DNA of 64,000 bases from UBA10649 sp963842725 (GTDB lineage Bacteria > Actinomycetota > Actinomycetes > S36-B12). A program made the position numbers and the translations under genes. Positions 19,166 through 28,331 of this stretch are shown here, in pieces (the stretch's first letter is position 1; each line of letters starts with the position of its first letter). The DNA is taken from contig CAWJHN010000004.1 in NCBI GenBank assembly GCA_963842725.1, positions 1,302,001-1,366,000 on the forward strand, written 5' to 3'. The notes below the pieces were generated by a model that was not told the DNA's origin, made no database searches, and was given only the letters and a program-made list of their open reading frames with translations.

Positions 19166-19791
19166 AGCCACCGATTCCCGACCGCGCCGCCGATCCGGTG
19201 GGCGATGCCCCCCTCGTCAACCTGCCCAACGCCCTGACGATGCTGCGGGTCCTGTGCGTCCCGCTCCTCGCGGTTCTGCTGGCGGCTGACGACGGCCAGC
19301 TGGGCACGGCCCGTGATGCGGCGGCGGTCGTCTTCGTCCTGGCGTCCATCACCGACCTCATGGACGGCGCGATCGCCCGCCGGTACGGGCTGGTCACCAC
19401 CTTCGGCAAGGTCGCCGACCCGATCGCCGACAAGGCGCTCACCGGCGTCGCGCTCATCGGACTGTCGCTGCTCGGAGACCTGTCGTGGTGGGTCACCGGG
19501 ATCATCCTGGCCAGGGAGATCGGCGTGACCGCCCTGCGGTTCTGGGTCATCGAGCACGGGGTCATCCCGGCGAGCCGGGGCGGCAAGGCCAAGACGCTCG
19601 CCCAGACCGTGGCCATCACGATGTACCTGGCCGACGTGCCCGTCGAATGGTGGGATGCGGCCAGCGCCGTGGTCATGGCGATCGCCGTGGTCCTGACGAT
19701 CGTGACGGGCATCGACTACGTCGTCCGGGCGGTGCGCCTGCGCCGGCAGCCCATCGCCACCAAGACCAACCTGGGCGTGCACCGTGCCTGA
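19162..19791 (+). CDS. pgsA: CDP-diacylglycerol-glycerol-3-phosphate 3-phosphatidyltransferase
   Basis: 209-residue integral membrane enzyme of phosphatidylglycerol synthesis. The CDP-alcohol phosphotransferase motif D-x2-D-G-x2-A-R-x8-G-x3-D-x3-D is complete as DLMDGAIARRYGLVTTFGK followed by VADPIAD. About five or six membrane helices are visible, starting with LPNALTMLRVLCVPLLAVLL. It overlaps rimO upstream and cinA downstream by a few bases each, so rimO-pgsA-cinA form one translationally coupled operon. Confidence 0.92.
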   Translation: MKPPIPDRAADPVGDAPLVNLPNALTMLRVLCVPLLAVLLAADDGQLGTARDAAAVVFVLASITDLMDGAIARRYGLVTTFGKVADPIADKALTGVALIGLSLLGDLSWWVTGIILAREIGVTALRFWVIEHGVIPASRGGKAKTLAQTVAITMYLADVPVEWWDAASAVVMAIAVVLTIVTGIDYVVRAVRLRRQPIATKTNLGVHRA

Positions 19792-20269
19792 GGTGTCTGC
19801 GGACGCGGCGTCCATCATCGGCGCCTGCAACGCCCGGGGGCTGACCATAGCGACCGCCGAGTCCATCACGGCCGGTCTCGTCTCGGCCACCCTGGCCGAG
19901 GTCCCCGGCTGCTCAGCGGTGCTCCGGGGCGGCATCGTCGCCTATCAGGCCGACGTCAAGCGGGATCTGCTCTCAGTGTCCGACGCGGACCTCGCGCGAG
20001 GCGTGGTCAGCGAGGCGGTCGCGCGGGCCATGGCCATCGGGGCGGCCGGCAGCCTGGCCGCGGACGTGGGGATCGGCACGACGGGAGTCGCCGGGCCCGA
20101 TCCGCACGATGGCGAGCCGGTCGGGTCCGTCTGGGTCGCCGTATCCGGCCCCTGGGGCGTGACGACCCGGCACCTGCAGGCGTCCGGCACCCGTGCCGGG
20201 ATCCGACGTCAGACCGTCCTGGCATGCTTCGACCTGCTGGCCGAAGGGCTCGGCAGCAGCCCGGCGTAG
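19784..20269 (+). CDS. cinA: CinA C-terminal domain protein (nicotinamide-nucleotide amidase type)
   Basis: 161 residues, corresponding to the stand-alone PncC/CinA C-terminal domain that deamidates nicotinamide mononucleotide in NAD recycling. The motifs TIATAESITAGLVSATLAEVPG and GTTGVAGPDPHDGEPVGSVW are intact. There is no N-terminal MoeA-like domain. The GTG start overlaps pgsA. In actinobacteria this gene is usually followed by clgR, as here. Confidence 0.9.
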   Translation: MPEVSADAASIIGACNARGLTIATAESITAGLVSATLAEVPGCSAVLRGGIVAYQADVKRDLLSVSDADLARGVVSEAVARAMAIGAAGSLAADVGIGTTGVAGPDPHDGEPVGSVWVAVSGPWGVTTRHLQASGTRAGIRRQTVLACFDLLAEGLGSSPA

Positions 20270-20436
20270 CCACCGGCCGGGAATAGTGCCGGTCCGATCG
20301 GTGTTCGGGCTGGCAGGAACCCGCAGCGGGCGCACGCCGTCCAACGCAGGTAATGTACGAGGCGTAGCACGTCGGTCATGAGGCCTCGCACGTCATGGAA
20401 TGGGCAACGACCGCGGAAGCCGCGAAGGGAGGGCAC

Positions 20437-20700
20437 ATGATCGTCCTACGACAGGTCATCGGCGACGAACTGCGTCGCCGGCGGCAGGATCAGGGGCGCA
20501 CGCTGCGTGACGTCTCCGGCGCGGCCGCCGTCTCCCTGGGGTACCTCTCCGAGGTGGAGCGGGGTCAGAAGGAGGCATCCAGCGAGTTGCTGGCCGCCAT
20601 CTGCGGAGCCCTCGAGGTGTCCCTGTCCGACGTCCTCGCGTCCGTGAGCACTCAGGTCGCCGTCGCGGAGACCGCGACGCCCTCGTTCTCTCCCGTCTAG
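20437..20700 (+). CDS. clgR: ClgR-type XRE-family transcriptional regulator
   Basis: 87 residues: one Cro/C1 helix-turn-helix (about residues 6-62, with LRRRRQDQGRTLRDVSGAAAVSLGYLSEVERGQKEASSELL) and a short Val/Ala-rich tail. ClgR activates clp protease and stress genes in actinobacteria and is itself a Clp substrate; the C-terminal hydrophobic residues would suit that. I chose ATG 20437, behind gaagggagg, over the earlier in-frame ATG at 20395. The 167-base gap upstream (20270-20436) holds no gene. It contains gcacgtc twice, at about 20368 and 20387, but no clear ClgR box. Confidence 0.85.
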   Translation: MIVLRQVIGDELRRRRQDQGRTLRDVSGAAAVSLGYLSEVERGQKEASSELLAAICGALEVSLSDVLASVSTQVAVAETATPSFSPV

Positions 20701-20760
20701 ACCAGAGCCCTGGCCGCGCCCTGGCACCTACGCGACCTGGCTCCGACACCCCCCGGCCGG

Positions 20761-23700
20761 CTACGCGATGCGGGTCCTCGGTGCCCGAAACCCTCGAGGC
20801 GTGGGCAGGAAGCCGGCGGCCCGCAGTGCCACGGCCACGGGGTGCCCCTCGGCCAGCGAGGCGCCATTGACCCGCGTGATCACCCCGCGGCCGGTGCCCG
20901 CACCGCACAGCGCCCGTGCGGCCACCAGCAGCAGGTCGGGGTCGTCGGTCCAGGCGAGCAGCGAGGCACCGCCCCGCTCCAGGTACATGGCCGGCTCCCC
21001 GTCGATCAGCACGATCAGCGCGCCCGCCTTGCGCCCCGGGCGATGGGTCACGTCCGGGCCCGCGAGCGGGGGCCACGGCAGCGCCGCGCCGTAGGCACTC
21101 GCCGGGTCGGTAGCCGCGAGCACGAACGCCACGGGACCGGCCGGGGATGTGCGGCGCGGCTCGGCCCGGAGGCGGTCCACGGCTGCCGGAAGGGTGAACT
21201 GCGCAGCCCCGAGCCCCTCGACAGCGTACGTCCGTCGGCAGCGTCCGGCGTCCTCGAACGCCGAGAGCACGCGGTACGTCGCCGCGAATCCCCCCTCGAT
21301 CCGCTCTGACATGACGCTGCCGCGGGTGACGACGCCGTATCGATCCAGAAGAGCGTCGCCGACGGCGCGAGCGCGTTCTGTCGGGCTCGACGCGAGCGGG
21401 GGCAGAGCCGACCAGCGGCCGGCGGCCGCCGGCGGACCCGCCCGATGGGGCAGTGACAGGCGACCCCGCCGACCGCGCGGACTCGCTGGCCCGGCCCGCC
21501 CCGATACTCGGGCGCGCAAGGCCGACCAGCCATCGTTCGTGAGGTGGCCGCTCCAGGTGAGCGACCAGAGGGCCTCGAGGAGATCGGCGTCGGTCACCCC
21601 CGGTCCCACCCGTTCGGCGATATCGCGGAAGAAGTAGGCGCCCTCGCCGGTCAGCGCGTCGAGCACCGCGGACTCCAGGACGGGCAGGTCCGCAGGATCC
21701 ACGCTCGGCGCTGGGCGCAGCAGTGGGGCGCGATCAGACGGCGCCAGCCCGACGACACCGTCGCCGCCGGCCAACGACGTGACGCCCCACCACTGGACGT
21801 CGCCGGACGCGATGAGCTCGTCGACCATCCCCGCGTGGAAGTCCGAGACGCGCGCCGCGAAGACGGCCTCCCGCCAGGTGCTGGCGGGCAACGCGGTACC
21901 GGCGAGCTGCTCGATGACCTCGAAGCAGCCGTCCACCCCGCGGGCGCCGGCCCGCTCCCCGACCGCGGCGACCCCCTGCCATCGGGGCAGGAACGCGGCG
22001 AACTGCGCTGCCGGGACCGGCTCGATCTCCTGCCTCAGCCGGGCGATGCTCCGGCGGCGGATGCGACGCAGCACCTCGGGATCGCAGTACTCGGTATGCG
22101 AGCCGCCCGGCCGGAACCCGCCGACGACGAGCCGACCCCCGCGCACCAGCCGCAGGCACACCTCGGCGGCGACGGCCGGGGGAAGGCCGAGCGCGCCGGC
22201 CGCGTCGGATCCCGTGAACGGTCCGTGCGTGCGGGCGTACCGACTCACCACGTCACCCAGGGGATCGTCGACGACGGCCAGATGGGCCTCTGGCAGCCCG
22301 ACCGGCAGCGCGACACCGAGGGCGTCCCGCAGCCTCCCGGCGTCCTCGACCGCCGCCACGACGTCTCGCCCTGAGATGCGCACCGTGATGGCGCGACGGG
22401 CGGTCACCAGCTCGGCGAGCCACGACGTCTCGACACCGCGCGCTGAGGCCTGGTCCGGGTCGAGCGGTCCGAGGAGGCGCAGGAGGTCGGCAGCGTCCTC
22501 GACGCCGCGCGCGTGCAGACGCAGCGGCAGTCGCTGCAGCTCCGCCTCGACCTCCTCGAGAGCCTCGAGGTCGAGCAGCTCGCGGAGCTCCGGGGTGCCG
22601 AGCAGTTCGGCGAGCAGTCCCGCGTCGAGCGTGAGTGCCTGCGCACGGCGCTCGGCCAGCGGCGAGTCGCCCTCGTACAAGAACGAGGCCACATAGCCGA
22701 AAAGGAGCGACTGAGCGAAGGGCGACGGGTGCTCGGTGGCGACATCATGCACGCGGATCCGGCCGTCGCGTATGCCCGCCAGAAGCGTGCGCAGGGCCGG
22801 GACGTCGTACACGTCCTGCAGGCACTCGCGCACGGTCTCCAGGACGATGGGGAACGAGGCGTAGCCGGACGCCACGCCGAGCAGGTGCGCGGAACGCTGC
22901 CGCTGCTGCCACAGGGGGGTGCGCCGGTCGGGTCGGCGACGGGGGAGCAGGAGGGCTCGTGCGGCGCACTCGCGAAACCTCGACGCGAACAGGGCGGAGC
23001 CGCCGATGTGCGCGGTGACGATCGCCTCGATCTCGTCCGGGTCGATGGCGATGAGCTCACCGATCGATCGGGCCGTCTCCTCGTCGTCGGTGTCGGGCAG
23101 ACGCAGGACGATCCCGTCGTCGGCGTGCATGACGTGCGCCTCGACGTCGGCCTGCTCGCTGATCCGCGCGCCGATCGCCAGGGCCCAGGGGGCGTGCACC
23201 CGGGCGCCGAAGGGAGAGTGGATCACGACGCGCCAGTCGCCGAGCTCGTCGCGGAATCGCTCGACCACGATCGACGTGTCGGTGGGGACGTGGTGCGTTG
23301 CACTGCGTTGCTCGTCGACGTAGCCGACGAGGTTGGCGGCAGCCCGTGCGTCCAGGCCGACGTCCGAGATGAGGGAGAGCGGGTCGGGGGCGGTGGACAG
23401 CGAGCGGACGAACGAGCCGACGGCCGCTCCCAGTGCGGCCGGGCGGCCGAGGGCGTCGCCGTGCCAGAAGGGCATGCGCCCGGGCTGGCCCGGTGCCGGG
23501 GTGACCAGCACCCTGTCATGGGTGATGTCCTCGATACGCCAGCTCGACGCGCCGAGGGCGATGACGTCGCCGACCCTCGACTCGTAGACCATCTCCTCGT
23601 CGAGCTCGCCGACCCGGGACGCGCCCTCTCCGACCAGGAAGACCGCGAACAGGCCACGATCCGGGATGGTCCCGCCACTGGTGACCGCCAGCCGCTGCGC

Positions 23701-25215
23701 ACCGGGCCGTCCGGTGAGCACGTCGGTCGCCCGGTCCCAGACCAGCCTCGGGCGCAGTTCGGCGAACTCGTCGGACGGATATCGGCCGGAGAGCATGTCC
23801 AGGACCGAGGCGAGCACCCCCTCGGTGAGCGAGGCGAACGACGCGGTACGCCGGCACAGCGCCAGCAGCTCGTCGACGCGCCAGTCGTCCATGGCGACGC
23901 AGGCCACGACCTGCTGTGCGAGGACGTCCAGTGGCGTTCGGGGGATCCGCAGCTCCTCGATGTCGCCACTGCGCATCCGCTGCGTGACAACGGCGGCGGT
24001 CACGAGGTCGCCCCGGTACTTCGGGAACACGATGCCGCGGCTCACGGCTCCCACCTGGTGCCCGGCCCGGCCGACGCGCTGCAGGCCGCTGGCGACACTG
24101 GGCGGCGTCTCCACCTGCACCACGAGGTCGATGGCGCCCATGTCGATGCCGAGCTCGAGACTGCTCGTCGCCACGACGGCCGGTAGCCGACCCGCCTTCA
24201 GGTCCTCCTCGATGAGGGCCCGCTGCTCCTTGCTCACCGAGCCGTGGTGGGCGCGGGCGATGGGGCCTGCGGGGCCTGCTCCCGCTGCTTGCCGCTCTGC
24301 GGCGATCTCGTTGATCTGCGCGGTGATGCGCTCGGCCAGCCGGCGTGAGTTGGCGAACACCAAGGTGGTCCGGTGCTGCTCGATGAGGTCGACGATCGCC
24401 TCGTCGATGTGCGGCCAGATCGACGACTGGGCCACCGGACCGGCGGCGCCCGCGGAGTCGGCCGCGGCCGCCAGATCCGCCATGTCCTCGACGGGCACGC
24501 GGATCTGCAGGTCCCATGCCTTCTCGGACGGCGGTGCCACGATCGTGGCGGGACGGTCGGACCGGATGAACGACGCGACCGCGTCCAGGGGACGGACGGT
24601 CGCGGAGAGCCCGATGCGCTGGGCCGGACGGTCCAGGAGGGCGTCGAGCCGCTCGAGCGAGAGGGCCAGGTGCGCACCGCGCTTGGTTCCGGCGACCGCG
24701 TGCACCTCGTCCAGGATCACCGTGTCGACGCCGCGCAGGCCCTCCCGCGCCCGCGACGTGAGCACGAGGAACAGCGACTCCGGTGTGGTGATCAGGATGT
24801 CCGGAGGACGCCTGGCCAGTCGCGCGCGCTCGGACGCGGGCGTGTCGCCGGTGCGCAGGCCGATGGTGATCCCAGCCGGATGGAGTCCGAGGCGACCGGC
24901 CTCCCGCTCGATGCCGACCAGTGGGCTGCGCAGGTTGCGCTCGACGTCGACCGCGAGCGCCTTCAGCGGAGACACGTACAGGACCCGGCACCGACGGGCG
25001 GGGTCGTCCGGCGGGGCGGCGGTCGACAGTCGGTCGATCGCGTGGAGGAACGCGGCCAGGGTCTTGCCGCTTCCCGTGGGCGCCACAACCAGCGTGTCGT
25101 CCCCGCGGGCGATCGACTGCCAGGCCCCCACCTGCGCCGCGGTGGGAGCGTCGAACGCGGCGGCGAACCACGCGCGCGTCGCGGGCGAGAGCAGGTCGAG
25201 CCCGGGCGGGGTCAT
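20761..25215 (-). CDS. lhr: Lhr-type DEAD/DEAH ATP-dependent helicase
   Basis: 1,484 residues, the normal size of full-length bacterial Lhr, a 3'-5' SF2 helicase linked to DNA repair. Motif Ia/I includes VVAPTGSGKTLAAFLHAIDRL near residue 45. Motif II is VILDEVHAVAGTKRGAHLALSLERL, with later STVR-type motif III (LSATVRPLDAV) and motif VI RVGRAGHQVG. The long C-terminal winged-helix and beta-barrel region is present. The start is ATG 25215, which overlaps the next leftward gene by four bases. The sequence is uninterrupted over 4.4 kb, in contrast with the frameshifted genes elsewhere. Confidence 0.94.
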   Translation of the reverse strand: MTPPGLDLLSPATRAWFAAAFDAPTAAQVGAWQSIARGDDTLVVAPTGSGKTLAAFLHAIDRLSTAAPPDDPARRCRVLYVSPLKALAVDVERNLRSPLVGIEREAGRLGLHPAGITIGLRTGDTPASERARLARRPPDILITTPESLFLVLTSRAREGLRGVDTVILDEVHAVAGTKRGAHLALSLERLDALLDRPAQRIGLSATVRPLDAVASFIRSDRPATIVAPPSEKAWDLQIRVPVEDMADLAAAADSAGAAGPVAQSSIWPHIDEAIVDLIEQHRTTLVFANSRRLAERITAQINEIAAERQAAGAGPAGPIARAHHGSVSKEQRALIEEDLKAGRLPAVVATSSLELGIDMGAIDLVVQVETPPSVASGLQRVGRAGHQVGAVSRGIVFPKYRGDLVTAAVVTQRMRSGDIEELRIPRTPLDVLAQQVVACVAMDDWRVDELLALCRRTASFASLTEGVLASVLDMLSGRYPSDEFAELRPRLVWDRATDVLTGRPGAQRLAVTSGGTIPDRGLFAVFLVGEGASRVGELDEEMVYESRVGDVIALGASSWRIEDITHDRVLVTPAPGQPGRMPFWHGDALGRPAALGAAVGSFVRSLSTAPDPLSLISDVGLDARAAANLVGYVDEQRSATHHVPTDTSIVVERFRDELGDWRVVIHSPFGARVHAPWALAIGARISEQADVEAHVMHADDGIVLRLPDTDDEETARSIGELIAIDPDEIEAIVTAHIGGSALFASRFRECAARALLLPRRRPDRRTPLWQQRQRSAHLLGVASGYASFPIVLETVRECLQDVYDVPALRTLLAGIRDGRIRVHDVATEHPSPFAQSLLFGYVASFLYEGDSPLAERRAQALTLDAGLLAELLGTPELRELLDLEALEEVEAELQRLPLRLHARGVEDAADLLRLLGPLDPDQASARGVETSWLAELVTARRAITVRISGRDVVAAVEDAGRLRDALGVALPVGLPEAHLAVVDDPLGDVVSRYARTHGPFTGSDAAGALGLPPAVAAEVCLRLVRGGRLVVGGFRPGGSHTEYCDPEVLRRIRRRSIARLRQEIEPVPAAQFAAFLPRWQGVAAVGERAGARGVDGCFEVIEQLAGTALPASTWREAVFAARVSDFHAGMVDELIASGDVQWWGVTSLAGGDGVVGLAPSDRAPLLRPAPSVDPADLPVLESAVLDALTGEGAYFFRDIAERVGPGVTDADLLEALWSLTWSGHLTNDGWSALRARVSGRAGPASPRGRRGRLSLPHRAGPPAAAGRWSALPPLASSPTERARAVGDALLDRYGVVTRGSVMSERIEGGFAATYRVLSAFEDAGRCRRTYAVEGLGAAQFTLPAAVDRLRAEPRRTSPAGPVAFVLAATDPASAYGAALPWPPLAGPDVTHRPGRKAGALIVLIDGEPAMYLERGGASLLAWTDDPDLLLVAARALCGAGTGRGVITRVNGASLAEGHPVAVALRAAGFLPTPRGFRAPRTRIA

Positions 25216-26024
25216 GCCAGCGACCCGACCGTGGCCGCCGCCACGAGGAGCAGGAAGCCGACGAGCTCGATCAGGCCGATCCGCGACGGACGCGGTGCCG
25301 GGCCGCGCATGGCAAGCGCCCGCACCGCGAAGTAGGCGAAGGGGACGACCAGCGCGGCACCCGAGGGGAGACCCCACCACGCCGCGAGCCCGAACGCCGC
25401 GGCGAGCGACAGCAGCGCGAACCAGCGGGAGGCGGCCCGGAACCGGGCATTCGCCCGCTCGCGGATCAGGGACTTGACGTGCAGGGTCGATCCGGTCAGC
25501 AGCAGGGCGGTGGCCACCGTGAGCACCCACAGGTGCGGCGGCGCCCCGCTCAGTGCCGGTGGCACCCACCCGTCGTCGCCGACGCTGACCGCCCACGTCA
25601 CCGGCACCATGAGGGTGCACTGCAGGATGAAGACGCCGTCGTTCAGCAGTGCGCGCTCGTCGCGGCGCCGAGCGAAGGCGACATTGACCGCGAACGTGGC
25701 CAGGTACAGCAGGCCCACCCAGACCAGCCAGGGGCGCGCCCACAGCAGCACGAGTGCGCTGGGGGCCACGACCGCCGACCACAGCAGCAGGGGTCGACGG
25801 AAGCGCGCCGGATCCGGATGCCGGGAGGTCGCGTCCTTGACCATGGCGAGGACGAAGTACGAGGCTGGGTACGCGGCGATCCATCCGACGGCCAGGACGA
25901 GCAGCAACGGGGTCCCGACGGACACGGTGGCCCCGACGGCCAGGGGCAGTCCGAGGAACGCCCAGGCCCCGTGCTGGGGCGGCACGGGCGAGACCCGGCG
26001 CGATGTGGTCCTGGACGCGGTCAC
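25212..26024 (-). CDS. YwiC-like membrane protein
   Basis: 270 residues with about eight to nine membrane helices and the YwiC-like family opening PPQHGAWAFLGLPLAVG. Family members are annotated only by similarity to B. subtilis YwiC, and no reaction is established that I know of. The GTG start at 26022-26024 is followed by a basic segment. The stop overlaps the lhr start, so the two are probably co-transcribed. It is divergent from the DUF3046 gene. Confidence 0.8.
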   Translation of the reverse strand: MTASRTTSRRVSPVPPQHGAWAFLGLPLAVGATVSVGTPLLLVLAVGWIAAYPASYFVLAMVKDATSRHPDPARFRRPLLLWSAVVAPSALVLLWARPWLVWVGLLYLATFAVNVAFARRRDERALLNDGVFILQCTLMVPVTWAVSVGDDGWVPPALSGAPPHLWVLTVATALLLTGSTLHVKSLIRERANARFRAASRWFALLSLAAAFGLAAWWGLPSGAALVVPFAYFAVRALAMRGPAPRPSRIGLIELVGFLLLVAAATVGSLA

Positions 26025-26059
26025 GACCTGATTGTGCTGGATGCGGCAGGATGGCGGGC

Positions 26060-26251
26060 GTGCGGCTCACTGACTTCTGGGAACGGATGGACGAGGTCTT
26101 CGGACCCGCCTACTCGCGATCCTGGGCGCACGACATGGTCCTCCCGGCACTCGGGCTGACGGCGACGCAGGCGATCGACGCCGGGATCGACACGAGGGTC
26201 GTATGGCGTGCCGTCTGTGCGGCCACCGAGGTGCCGGCGGTGCTCCGGTGA
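26060..26251 (+). CDS. DUF3046 protein
   Basis: 63 residues matching the short actinobacterial DUF3046 family, recognisable by LTDFWERMDEVFGPAYSRSWAHDMVLPALG and TRVVWRAVC. It is characteristically encoded just upstream of recA. I take GTG 26060 (MRLTDFW), which follows an AGGA about eight bases upstream, rather than ATG 26051. Function unknown. Its stop overlaps the next gene (gtga). Confidence 0.85.
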   Translation: MRLTDFWERMDEVFGPAYSRSWAHDMVLPALGLTATQAIDAGIDTRVVWRAVCAATEVPAVLR

Positions 26252-26955
26252 GCCCGGTCTCCGAGGGCCTCGGCTTCGTCACCGTCGTGACGTACGGGCG
26301 GACGGGCAGCACGGCGCTGCAGGCGGCCCTGAACGCCCTGCCCGGCGTGATCGTCCGCGGCGAGAACTACTCTGCCCTGCGCGGCCTCGCGACGTATGTG
26401 CAGGCGCTCGCGGAGACGGCCGATCGGCACCACGCGGGCCGACCGGCCCACCCCTGGTACGGATCGGCTCGCCTCGACCCGACGTCGGTGGTGGCCGACC
26501 TGCGCGGTCATGTGCTGCGCACCGTGCTCCGGCCCAAGGCGGACACGCGATGGGTGGGGTTCAAGGAGGTGCGGTACGAGCCCGGGCACTTCGCCTCGTA
26601 CGACGAACTGCTCGACTACCTGCTGTTCTTGTCCAAGCTCCTCCCGGGCATCAGGTACCTCGTCAACGTCCGCGACCCGCAGGCCGCGGCGAGGAGCGGC
26701 TGGTGGCCGGGTAACGAGAATGCGATCGACGTCCTGACGACCACCCGGGACTGGCTGGCCGAGGCGACCGCCGACCTCAGCCGGATGCTGGGTCCCGGCC
26801 GCGCCGTCCTGCTGGACTACGACGCATGGAACGGGCACCCGGACGTCCTCGTGCGCGCCTTCGACACGCTCGGGCTGCCGAAGGACGACGAGGCCGTCCG
26901 CATGGCCGTTGACCAGCGGCTCGAGCACGGGCCGCACGCGCAGGGATCAGCGTGA
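26248..26955 (+). CDS. Sulfotransferase-family (P-loop) protein
   Basis: 235 residues. Near the N-terminus FVTVVTYGRTGSTALQAAL resembles the 5'-phosphosulfate-binding loop of PAPS-dependent sulfotransferases. A central RYLVNVRDPQAAARSGWW segment resembles the 3'-phosphate-binding RDP motif. It starts at GTG 26248, overlapping the DUF3046 stop, and its own stop overlaps the start of the MFS gene, so the three are coupled. Acceptor unknown. It could equally be a degenerate glycan-modifying sulfotransferase. Confidence 0.75.
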   Translation: MSPVSEGLGFVTVVTYGRTGSTALQAALNALPGVIVRGENYSALRGLATYVQALAETADRHHAGRPAHPWYGSARLDPTSVVADLRGHVLRTVLRPKADTRWVGFKEVRYEPGHFASYDELLDYLLFLSKLLPGIRYLVNVRDPQAAARSGWWPGNENAIDVLTTTRDWLAEATADLSRMLGPGRAVLLDYDAWNGHPDVLVRAFDTLGLPKDDEAVRMAVDQRLEHGPHAQGSA

Positions 26956-28220
26956 ACGTCGACCTCGAGCCGCATCCCGCCGCCGCCGGCATCCAGCGGC
27001 GCACCATCCGCGTGCTGTCCACGGGTGCGGTCCTCGGGGGCGTCGCCGTGGCTGGCTCGGTGGCAGCCGGCTCGCTGATCGCCGCGTCCGTCGGCGAGAG
27101 CGAGGCGGCGGCCGGGTTCGCCCAGACGGCGGGCGTGCTGGGCGCTGCCGTGCTGGCGCTGCCGCTCGCGCGCATCGCGCTGAGCCACGGTCGTCGCGCG
27201 GCCCTGTCGACGGGCTACGCCCTGGGCGCGATGGGGGCGGTGCTGGTCGTCGTGGCCGCGGTTCAGCGCAGCCTGGCGCTGGTGGTGGTCGGCTGCTTCT
27301 TCGTGGGCGTGGCCTCCGCCTCGGGGTATCAGGCCCGCTACGCGGCGACCGACCTGGCCACCGAGGAGCACCGGGCCCGCGCCCTGTCCTGGGTGGTGTG
27401 GGCCGCCACCGTCGGGGCCGTCCTCGGCCCCAACCTGCTCGAGCTCTCGGGAAACCTTGGCGCGGCGCTGGGCCTGCCGCGCCTGGCCGGTCCGTACGTG
27501 GTCTCGGCGGTGGCGCTGACGCTCACGTCCCTGATCCTGCTCGTCTTCCTGCGCCCTGATCCCTACCTGACGGCGATCGCGCACCGCGAGGAGCGGGGCG
27601 GGATCGAGGTGCGGCCGCGCCTGCGCGACGGGATCGGGCACCTTCGAGGGCGCCCCCGCGCCGTGCTCGGCATCACGGCCATCGCCCTCGGGCACGTCGT
27701 GATGGTGATGGTCATGGTGATGACCCCGGTCCACATGGCGCACGTCGAGGTGACGCTGCAGCTGATCGGGCTGGTCATCAGCGTCCACATCGCCGGCATG
27801 TACGCGTTCTCCCCGATCGTGGGGTGGCTGGTCGATCGGGCCGGCCGCATCCCCGTCGTCTCGGCGGGCGTCGGCATCCTCGCGGTGTCGTGCGTCGTCG
27901 CCGGACTCGCGCCCGGCGACAACATCCCCATGCTCGGGCTCGGGCTGTTCCTGCTCGGGCTGGGCTGGTCGTGCACTCTGATCGCGGGTTCCACGATGGT
28001 CACGGACGAGGTGGCGGCGGTCGAGCGCCCGGCGGTGCAGGGACTCTCGGACCTGACGATGAACGCGGCCGGAGCCGTCGGGGGACTGGTCGCCGGGGTC
28101 GTCGTGATGGTCAGTTCGTACGCGGTCCTGTGCGCGGTCGCGCTCGTTCCCGTGGTGGCCCTGGGCATCGCGGTCTCGATACCGGCGTGTCGCGCGCATT
28201 CGAACACCCGTTCGATATAG
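26952..28220 (+). CDS. MFS transporter
   Basis: 422 residues with about twelve membrane helices and the major-facilitator layout of two six-helix halves. A basic loop after helix 2 (ALSHGRRAAL) stands where MFS motif A usually is, and a second copy GWLVDRAGRIP precedes helix 9. The substrate cannot be deduced. It overlaps the sulfotransferase-like gene by four bases. Its last codons contain the SOS box that serves recA. Confidence 0.85.
   Translation: MNVDLEPHPAAAGIQRRTIRVLSTGAVLGGVAVAGSVAAGSLIAASVGESEAAAGFAQTAGVLGAAVLALPLARIALSHGRRAALSTGYALGAMGAVLVVVAAVQRSLALVVVGCFFVGVASASGYQARYAATDLATEEHRARALSWVVWAATVGAVLGPNLLELSGNLGAALGLPRLAGPYVVSAVALTLTSLILLVFLRPDPYLTAIAHREERGGIEVRPRLRDGIGHLRGRPRAVLGITAIALGHVVMVMVMVMTPVHMAHVEVTLQLIGLVISVHIAGMYAFSPIVGWLVDRAGRIPVVSAGVGILAVSCVVAGLAPGDNIPMLGLGLFLLGLGWSCTLIAGSTMVTDEVAAVERPAVQGLSDLTMNAAGAVGGLVAGVVVMVSSYAVLCAVALVPVVALGIAVSIPACRAHSNTRSI
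28200..28215. promoter_or_regulatory. LexA-binding SOS box upstream of recA
   Basis: tcgaacacccgttcga is a perfect TCGAAC-N4-GTTCGA palindrome, the actinobacterial SOS box. It lies 117 bases before the recA start and within the last codons of the MFS gene. The recA promoter must therefore begin inside or immediately after the transporter gene. Confidence 0.9.
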
Positions 28221-28331
28221 ATTCACGTTCACGACACCGCGAGGCCCGCACGCACAGCAGTTCAGCACCGCGGACAACTGTCAGGCCCCAGCACTACGTT
28301 CTGCAGACCAACCGCGATACGAGGAGACACC

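Noticed and set aside
20761..26070. A single 1,769-residue protein continuing upstream of lhr
   Set aside because: The region above 25,215 in that frame is low-complexity out-of-frame translation of the YwiC-like gene, which has its own family signature.
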